Positions 1-5,817 of a stretch of DNA of 10,877 bases are shown piece after piece. How positions within the stretch are numbered: the stretch's first letter is position 1; every line of letters begins with the position of its first letter. The notes below the pieces were generated by a model. It saw nothing but the letters and a program-made list of their open reading frames with translations, ran no database searches and was not told where the DNA came from. The stretch comes from CAZDHT01 sp964505325. GTDB lineage: Bacteria; Planctomycetota; PUPC01. The translations under genes were made by a program, and so were the position numbers. The stretch is taken from contig CAZDHT010000191.1 in assembly GCA_964505325.1 (NCBI GenBank), positions 1-10,877 on the forward strand, read 5' to 3'.

Positions 1-2
1 CG

Positions 3-137
3 GCAGATGGCGGCTCGGACTTCGCCCCAGGCGACGTGATCTTCATGCCGGGCGGCGAGAAGCACTGTTTCAAGAACACCGGCGCGGAACTGGTCACGAT
101 GTTGTGCCTGGTGCCGCTGGATGCAAAGAAGAGCTAA
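3..137 (+). CDS. Cupin-domain protein, C-terminal end only (5' end outside window)
   Basis: Reading from base 3 gives 44 residues ending in TAA at 135-137. The visible piece contains PGDVIFMPGGEKHCFKN, which matches cupin motif 2, G(X)5PXG(X)2H(X)3N, exactly. The histidine is the usual third or fourth metal ligand of the cupin barrel, and the asparagine closes the motif. Motif 1, the substrate pocket and the start all lie to the left of the window, so the specific function (sugar isomerase, dioxygenase, regulator or binding protein) cannot be told. The short tail after the last beta strand, ending in DAKKS, suggests a small single-domain cupin or the end of a larger fusion. The next gene on the same strand starts 28 bases later, so the two may share a transcript. 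Confidence 0.8.
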   Translation, partial: ADGGSDFAPGDVIFMPGGEKHCFKNTGAELVTMLCLVPLDAKKS

Positions 138-154
138 CCGCGTATCCGGCCAGC

Positions 155-159
155 GGAGG
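155..159 (+). promoter_or_regulatory. Ribosome binding site of the TPR gene
   Basis: GGAGG lies 6 bases before the ATG at 166. It decides the start. The same frame is open to an earlier ATG at 121, but that one lies inside the cupin gene and would put 15 charged residues before the signal peptide. Confidence 0.75.
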
Positions 160-165
160 CTGGAG

Positions 166-3100
166 ATGACAAGGCCATCTCGTACCGTTTGGACACTCGT
201 CCTGCTGGGGGGACTCGTGTTGCCTGGGGCCGCCCTGGGCGCGTCCGCCAAGGACATGGTGGGCAGCGCCGACGGCTTCTTCCTGAACCGGGAATACCGG
301 TTCGCGATCGACGAGTACACGAACTTCCTGGCGAAGTTCCCCAACCACGCCGAGGCGCCGCGCGCACAATTCCAGCTCGGCGAGTGTCACTACCGCCTGA
401 AGGAGTACGGCAAGGCGGTCACCGCTTTCAACGCCCTGGTCGCCAAGAATCCGGCGGAGCAACTTTTGGTCAAGGGCCTGTACCGGCTGGGCGAGTGCGA
501 AACGAAGTTGGGGCATGCGGATGAGGCGGCAAAGGCGTATGGGCGCCTGGTGCGGCGGGCGCCCAAACATCGGCTGGCGCCGGCGGCACTGTCGGCCCAG
601 AGCGAGGCGTTGTACAAGCTCAAGAACTTCAGCCAGGCGGCGGCGGCGTGCGAAAAACTGATTAAGGACTATCGCACCAGCAAGTACGTGCCGGTCGCCT
701 GGCACACGCTGGGCTGGGCCCGGTTCGAACAGCGAGACTACTCCCGCGCCGCAGACGCCTTCAACACCGTGGTGACCCGCCATCCGAAAGAGCCGGCGGC
801 GGCGCCGTCGCAACTGAAGATCGGCGAGTGCTACTATGAGTTGAAGCAGTACCCGAAGGCCCTTGCCGCCTACAGCAAAGTGGTGCAGAGCTTCCCGGGC
901 GACTTGAGCGACGAAGCGCTGATGGGCGTGGGGAGCTGCCATTTTGAGCTGAAGGCTTACGAAGACGCGGCGCGGGCTTTCGAGAGCGTCGCGGAGAAGT
1001 ATCCCAGGGTCAAGGACGCCCCGAACGGGCTGCTCAACGCGGCGAAGTCGTATCTGGCGGCGGGCAAGCCGGACAAGGCGATCGCCGCCGCCGACAAGTT
1101 CGATGCCACGTATTCCAAGACGGAATTCGCCGCGCGAATGACCGCGGAGCGGGCCCGCGCCCTGCTGAAGCTCAAGCGATTCGACGAGGCGGCGCGGCGA
1201 TTTGCCGCCGCCATTCAGGCCGGCCTGCCGCCGGAAGAGCAGCCGGCGGCGTTCTTCGGGCTCGGCGACGCGCTCTTCGAGGCAAAGCAGTTCAAGGAAG
1301 CATTGACCGCCTACTCGCAACTGACCGCCAAGTTCAAGGACCGCAAGCTGGCCGAGAACGCGGCGTACTCGATCATCTTCTGCCACGCCGGGCTGGGCGA
1401 GATGACCAAGGCCGTCGCCCAGTGTCGCAGCTTCGAGCGGACCCACCGCAAGAGCCGGCTGCTGGCGTCCGTCAAGCAGGTAGAGGGCGAATACCAGTAC
1501 CGCCTGAAGAACTACCCGGCCGCGCGCGACGCCTGCATGGCATCGCTCCGGCTGGATGCCAAGGGCGAGTACGCCGATGACGCGATGTATAAGCTGGCGT
1601 GGGCGCACCGCCAGCTCGGCGACAATGTCAAGGCGAAGCAGCAGTTCCTCAAGCTTGCCAACACGTTTCCGCAGAGCCCGTTCGCCCCGGAGGGCCTCTA
1701 CATGGCGGGCGAGGCGGCTGCAAGCCTGAAGGACGACGGGGAGGCGACGAGGCATTTGGAGGCGTGCCAGAAGAAGTACCCGAAGTCGCCATTCGCGGGC
1801 AACGCGGGCTACCGGCTCGCGATGCTGCATTACGAGAAGAAGGACTACAAAGCGGCGAGGCAGAAGTTCGAGGCTTTTCTGAAGACGCACCCGACCAGCC
1901 CTCTGATGGCGCGGGCGCTGGTGTTCGCGGGTGAGTCGGAGTTCCAGTGCGGCAATTACGCACAAGCGCGGCAGCTCTACCAGGATCAACTGCGGAAGTA
2001 TCCGACGGCCGGGCGGCAATGGGCGGACGTTGCGTCGTACGGCATCGCGTGGTGCCTCCGCAAGCAGCAGAAGATGGCCGAGGCGGCGGCGGCGTTCCGA
2101 CAGGTCGTCACGCGGTACCCGAAGAGCAAGCTGCTCGCGGAGAGTTCCTTCTGGGCGGCGCGGTCTCTGGAAGACGACAAGAAGTTCGCGGAGGCGGCCG
2201 CCGCGTTCACGGCGTTCCTCAAGACGCACCGGGACCACGAGCTGGCCAAGCGCGCGGAGTTCCGAGTCGGCACGGCTCATTATGGCGCCGGCAAACGCAA
2301 TGAGGCCGCCGCCGCGTTCCAGGCGTTCGCTGCGTCCAACCCCAAGTCCGAGTTCGCGGACAACGCCATCTACAACCTGGCCTGGTGCTTCAAGGACATG
2401 AATCAGAAGGATCGGGCGATCGCGGCGTACGAGAAGCTGGTGACGGGCTATCCGGACACCGAGGTGCTCGGGCACGCGCTGTTCGAACTGGGCAACCTGC
2501 TGTACGATGCAAAGAGGTTCAAAGAGGCCATCCCGCGTTACGAGGCGGCCGCGGCCAGGAAGATGAAGGAGCTTCAGCCCAAGGTCTACTACAAGCTCGG
2601 CCTGGCTTACTTGGAGGAGAAGGTTCCGGGGAAGGCGGCGGATACGTTCTCGAAGCTCGTCGCGGAATTCCCACAGAGCAGTCTCGCCCCCGAGGGCCGG
2701 TATCGGCTTGGCCGGGCGCTCCAGCTTCAGGGGAAGCGCACCCCAGCCATCCAGGCGTTCCAGAAGGCAATTGCGGCGAAGCCCGGCAAAGAGTTGACCG
2801 AGCTGGCGATGTTCTATACGGCCGAGTGCTACCGCGACGAGAAGAACTGGGCGAAGGGGATCGCCGCCTACAAGTCCGCGATTGCCAGGTTCCCCCAGAG
2901 CCCGTTGATCCAGCAGATGCGCTACGGCAAGGGGGTGTGCGCCCAGCATCTCGGCGCGTATCGAGATGCCGTCGAGGCCTACAAGGCCGTCATCAGCGGC
3001 CCCGGCACCGAGACGGCCGCACGCGCCCAGTTTGGCCTGGCCGAGTGCAGCATGCTTCAAGGCAGATACCAGGAGGCCATCAAGGAGTTCCTGCGGATTG

Positions 3101-3279
3101 AGATTCTGTACGGTTTCGACGAGTGGCGTGCCGCCGGAGTGTACATGGCGGGGAAGTGCGCCGAGAAGATGAAGGACAAGGACCGCGCCCGGACCTATTA
3201 CCAGAAGGTTCTGGACAACGAGAAGTATCGGACGACCCCGTATGAGGCGAAGGCGCGGGCGGCGCTGAAGGGCCTGTAG
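166..3279 (+). CDS. Exported giant TPR-repeat protein (about 27 repeats)
   Basis: The protein has 1037 residues. It begins with a Sec signal peptide: basic MTRPSR, a hydrophobic core at about 8-24, and small residues ALGASA at 23-28 as the likely cleavage region. From about residue 28 to 1028 it consists of TPR-like helix pairs with a period of 36-38, mostly 37, residues. The repeat pattern is roughly YxLGECYxxLKxYxxAxxAFxxLVxxYPxSxxA, like the TPRs of the CpoB/YbgF and BamD type rather than the 34-residue eukaryotic type. No catalytic domain, further membrane segment or peptidoglycan-binding domain is visible. TPR solenoids are protein-binding scaffolds, so the likely role is a periplasmic or envelope assembly platform; the partner is unknown. 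Eleven cysteines recur at one repeat position. The kinase gene starts 11 bases after the stop, so the two are probably co-transcribed. The family call is firm; the role is inference. Confidence 0.92.
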   Translation: MTRPSRTVWTLVLLGGLVLPGAALGASAKDMVGSADGFFLNREYRFAIDEYTNFLAKFPNHAEAPRAQFQLGECHYRLKEYGKAVTAFNALVAKNPAEQLLVKGLYRLGECETKLGHADEAAKAYGRLVRRAPKHRLAPAALSAQSEALYKLKNFSQAAAACEKLIKDYRTSKYVPVAWHTLGWARFEQRDYSRAADAFNTVVTRHPKEPAAAPSQLKIGECYYELKQYPKALAAYSKVVQSFPGDLSDEALMGVGSCHFELKAYEDAARAFESVAEKYPRVKDAPNGLLNAAKSYLAAGKPDKAIAAADKFDATYSKTEFAARMTAERARALLKLKRFDEAARRFAAAIQAGLPPEEQPAAFFGLGDALFEAKQFKEALTAYSQLTAKFKDRKLAENAAYSIIFCHAGLGEMTKAVAQCRSFERTHRKSRLLASVKQVEGEYQYRLKNYPAARDACMASLRLDAKGEYADDAMYKLAWAHRQLGDNVKAKQQFLKLANTFPQSPFAPEGLYMAGEAAASLKDDGEATRHLEACQKKYPKSPFAGNAGYRLAMLHYEKKDYKAARQKFEAFLKTHPTSPLMARALVFAGESEFQCGNYAQARQLYQDQLRKYPTAGRQWADVASYGIAWCLRKQQKMAEAAAAFRQVVTRYPKSKLLAESSFWAARSLEDDKKFAEAAAAFTAFLKTHRDHELAKRAEFRVGTAHYGAGKRNEAAAAFQAFAASNPKSEFADNAIYNLAWCFKDMNQKDRAIAAYEKLVTGYPDTEVLGHALFELGNLLYDAKRFKEAIPRYEAAAARKMKELQPKVYYKLGLAYLEEKVPGKAADTFSKLVAEFPQSSLAPEGRYRLGRALQLQGKRTPAIQAFQKAIAAKPGKELTELAMFYTAECYRDEKNWAKGIAAYKSAIARFPQSPLIQQMRYGKGVCAQHLGAYRDAVEAYKAVISGPGTETAARAQFGLAECSMLQGRYQEAIKEFLRIEILYGFDEWRAAGVYMAGKCAEKMKDKDRARTYYQKVLDNEKYRTTPYEAKARAALKGL
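247..3249 (+). repeat. TPR array: about 27 protein-level repeats of about 111 bases
   Basis: By eye I divided residues 28-1028 into 27 consecutive units with few or no unassigned linkers. Examples of unit starts are residues 65, 102, 139, 176, 286, 471, 508, 545, 582, 695, 732, 843 and 880. The units have diverged at DNA level, so this is an old protein repeat and not a recent tandem DNA duplication. Closest look-alikes include units starting with APEG near residues 507 and 841, and the two AFLKTH helix ends near 570 and 683. Confidence 0.85.
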
Positions 3280-3290
3280 AAAGCGACGGC

Positions 3291-4163
3291 ATGAAACCCA
3301 ACTTGCGTGGCATTACCATACTCGCTCAGGTCGGTAACGGAGCGGGCAGCGTAGTCTTTCGAGCGAAGGACGACCGGACCGGGCAGATCCTCGCGGTAAA
3401 GAGCGTCACCCCCGAGATCGTTCGGGAGATCCAGAGCCTGGCTCCTTCCCCGGAGTATGTCGGCGACCCCGCCAAGATGCTCAAGGTGTACCTGGCGCAG
3501 GTGCGCAACGAGTGGCGGATCGGATATCATCTGACCAACCTGGCCGGCGGGCACGTGGGCATTCCGCGGATGCACAAGCTCCACGTCGAGCGCGGCTTGC
3601 TGCGTCCGAAGGGCATGCACCTGGTGATGGACTTCGCCGAGGGAGAGAACCTGCGGAAGGGCCACAACTACTCCATGGAGCAGTTGATCAGTGTCTATCG
3701 GCAGGCGGCCGACATCCTTCGGTTCATGCATCGCAACAACGTGGTGCACGCGGACATGAAGCCGCACCATATCATCGTGGACCGCGAAGGCAAAGTCCAA
3801 CTGCTCGACCTGGGGCTGGCGTGCAAGCGGGAGGGTCACACGGCGAGGGTGGTCGGCAGCCCGTCGTACATGGCGCCCGAGCAGCTTGCGGGCGCAGGGG
3901 TGGACGAGCGGACCGACGTCTTCGGCCTGGGCGCGACAATGTTCTGGGCGCTTACCGGCCGCACAATCCGGCCGAGCATCGGCGGGGCTTCCACGCTGGG
4001 GGCAATGGATTTGCAGATGAAGAACTTCGAGCGCTCGGTGCGCGACCACAACCCCGAGGTCCCCCCCGCGCTCGAAGACATCGTGCTCCGCTCCTGCGCG
4101 CCGTCGCGCCGGGCGCGGCTCACGCTGGCCGAAGTCATTTCCCGCCTGGAACACTTGGGCTAG
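3291..4163 (+). CDS. Hanks-type Ser/Thr protein kinase with atypical catalytic loop
   Basis: The protein is 290 residues, a bare kinase domain with no membrane segment or sensor, so it should be cytoplasmic. Visible motifs in order are: glycine loop GNGAGSV (15-21), ATP-binding Lys37 in AVKSV, probable helix-C Glu74, catalytic loop HADMKPHH (153-160), metal-binding DLG (173-175), MAPEQL (194-199), helix-F Asp209, and a C-terminal Arg in SRRARLT that matches the usual end of PknB-like domains. Catalytic Asp155 and Lys157 are present. The HRD arginine is Ala154 and the near-invariant Asn that helps bind magnesium is His160. About 30 residues (41-72) are inserted between the Lys strand and helix C. 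The ATG lies 11 bases after the TPR stop with only a weak AGAAAG-like ribosome site, which suggests translation coupled to the upstream gene. The last 29 bases overlap the tail of the opposite-strand gene. Kinase fold is secure; activity is likely but unproven. Confidence 0.9.
   Translation: MKPNLRGITILAQVGNGAGSVVFRAKDDRTGQILAVKSVTPEIVREIQSLAPSPEYVGDPAKMLKVYLAQVRNEWRIGYHLTNLAGGHVGIPRMHKLHVERGLLRPKGMHLVMDFAEGENLRKGHNYSMEQLISVYRQAADILRFMHRNNVVHADMKPHHIIVDREGKVQLLDLGLACKREGHTARVVGSPSYMAPEQLAGAGVDERTDVFGLGATMFWALTGRTIRPSIGGASTLGAMDLQMKNFERSVRDHNPEVPPALEDIVLRSCAPSRRARLTLAEVISRLEHLG
4135..4163. other. Tail-to-tail overlap of the kinase and glycosyltransferase genes
   Basis: The plus-strand TAG (4161-4163) and the minus-strand stop TGA (plus-strand TCA at 4135-4137) lie inside each other's last codons, giving a 29-base convergent overlap. 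There is no room for a separate terminator, so each transcript must run antisense into the other gene before ending. Confidence 0.9.
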
Positions 4164-5814
4164 TTTCCCGCCGCCGCAGGATGTAAATCTGCTCTTCCGG
4201 CCGCGGGTTCCTCACCGGGACGAACGTCCGCCAGAACAGTTCCGGGCGCGTGGTGTCGAAACAGAAGCTCCTCAGGACGACGGGCTTGTACTCTTCATCT
4301 ACTTGAATCTCCAGGTCGGCGCAGGCCCGCCTCAGGGCGGGCAAGCCGAACGCCGCGACCCAGTCCGGCTTCACCCGCGTGTAGATGCGCGCCGGCAGAC
4401 GGTCCCGCACGTGCGGAAGCAGCCGCGTGTCGTCCGGCGGAAGGACGGACACCAGCCGGAGCCGATCGCCGAGGTGGAACATCACCGGATCGCTGTCAAG
4501 GCGGGGGTAAACCACCAGCGTGTCGTCGACACGTGACTCGCCGCGGAGATACCGGATGACGGCTTCAGGCGGGGTCTCGTAGTCGTGGGTGTTCTCGTGC
4601 ACGTAGTCGGCGAGGAGACAACGGCAGGGGAGGTCGAACGGTGAACGCTTCTTGACCTCCCGCGCGTACGTGGGCCTTAGAAAATCGAGCGTCAGGAGGT
4701 CCGTCCCGAAACACAGCACGGCCAGCGCCACGCCCGCCACCAGTGACCGCCGGCCCACCCAGCGGATGCTCTGCGCCAACATTAGCACCAGGAACGGGAT
4801 CGCCGGAACGCAATAGCGGATATGAGCGAAGCGGGCACGGCCCAGGAACTGCGGGGAGGTCAGCGCGATGAGCGCCGTGTAAAGCAGCACGAGCGCGCCG
4901 GGCGCCAGGGCCCGCGCCGTTTCTTTCCGCCGGCGCATGGTATGCATCACGTAGAGGCCGAGCGGGACAAGCATCAGGACGGGGAACAACCCGCCGCGGT
5001 TGTAGTCGCGCAGGTGCAGGAGGAAAAGCCTGAACCAGTTGTCCGGATGGGCGTTGGCCAGCACCCGGCCCTGCGGATCATCGGGCGGCCCCACCGCCAG
5101 GACCCACGGCAGGGTGAACGCCACGATGAGGGGCACGGACACGAGCAAGGCGACCAGGCGCTCGCGGCGCCGCTCGAGAATCACGTCTGCCAGGACCAGC
5201 GCGGCGAAGAAACACGCGAACATCAAAAACTGGCTGTGAAAGAAGAACACACTCGCCGCGACGAAGAGCACGAGCCGCCCGCGCCTCTTCAGCGAGAGAT
5301 CGAGCCACAGGTGGAACATCACCACCGCCGCCAGCATGGCCGGCGCGTAGTATCGGCACTGCCGCGCGAACAGCAGGAAGGGCACCCACGCCGCCAGCGC
5401 GGTGGCGCAGCCGAACGCAAAGGCGCGGCTTCGCCCGAGTCGCAGCGCCAGGAAATACAACGCCACCACCGTGGCCACGCCCATCGCGGCGAATGGGAGC
5501 CTGCCGGCAACCGCGTTTTCCCCGAACACGGCGAGCCCGGCCGCCGCAGCGTAGTACTGGACCCAGGGGAGTTGGACCTCGACCAGGTCCTTGTTCAGCG
5601 GGGCTCCGGCGTTGTACGCCAGGAGGTTACGGCCGTCCCACGCCGTCGGATACCCGCTCCGGAGAATGTTGCGCCCGAGGATCGCCGTGTAGGCTTCGTC
5701 ACCCCAGAAGACGTGGTTGCCCATGCCGAGCAGGAGGAGCCCCGCCGCCAGGGCGGCCGGCAAGGCCCAGGCAAACGGACGTTCCACAAGGCGTGTCAGA
5801 CCGTGCGGCGGCAT
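4135..5814 (-). CDS. GT-C glycosyltransferase, ArnT/PMT (GT39/GT83)-like membrane protein
   Basis: The protein has 559 residues and about 11-12 hydrophobic segments between residues 14 and 373, followed by a soluble C-terminal part (about 380-559). The first external loop carries WGDEAY (37-42); the Asp39-Glu40 pair is the signature of GT-C enzymes that use polyprenyl-phosphate sugars. ARQCRYYAP (150-158) and RYCVPAIPFL (333-342) match conserved positions of the ArnT/PMT-like family. The enzyme should move a sugar from a lipid carrier to lipid, glycan or protein on the outer face of the inner membrane; donor and acceptor are not readable. The C-terminal part, with HDYETPPEAVIRYL (410-423) and VMFHLG (444-449), is of a type I associate with family members from environmental genomes. 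The ATG lies 3 bases after the M16 stop, so coupling is likely. The 3' end overlaps the kinase gene by 29 bases. Confidence 0.87.
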   Translation of the reverse strand: MPPHGLTRLVERPFAWALPAALAAGLLLLGMGNHVFWGDEAYTAILGRNILRSGYPTAWDGRNLLAYNAGAPLNKDLVEVQLPWVQYYAAAAGLAVFGENAVAGRLPFAAMGVATVVALYFLALRLGRSRAFAFGCATALAAWVPFLLFARQCRYYAPAMLAAVVMFHLWLDLSLKRRGRLVLFVAASVFFFHSQFLMFACFFAALVLADVILERRRERLVALLVSVPLIVAFTLPWVLAVGPPDDPQGRVLANAHPDNWFRLFLLHLRDYNRGGLFPVLMLVPLGLYVMHTMRRRKETARALAPGALVLLYTALIALTSPQFLGRARFAHIRYCVPAIPFLVLMLAQSIRWVGRRSLVAGVALAVLCFGTDLLTLDFLRPTYAREVKKRSPFDLPCRCLLADYVHENTHDYETPPEAVIRYLRGESRVDDTLVVYPRLDSDPVMFHLGDRLRLVSVLPPDDTRLLPHVRDRLPARIYTRVKPDWVAAFGLPALRRACADLEIQVDEEYKPVVLRSFCFDTTRPELFWRTFVPVRNPRPEEQIYILRRRETSPSVPGGK

Positions 5815-5817
5815 GTG

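Noticed and set aside
94..3060. 988-codon minus-strand open frame opposite the TPR gene
   Set aside because: It is codon-aligned with the TPR gene and explained by missing TTA/CTA/TCA codons. The translation is Leu/Arg-rich with no fold, motif or signal, while the sense strand has clear TPRs, a signal peptide and a ribosome site.
3198..4154. 318-codon minus-strand open frame opposite the kinase
   Set aside because: Codon-aligned shadow of a gene with a full set of kinase motifs.
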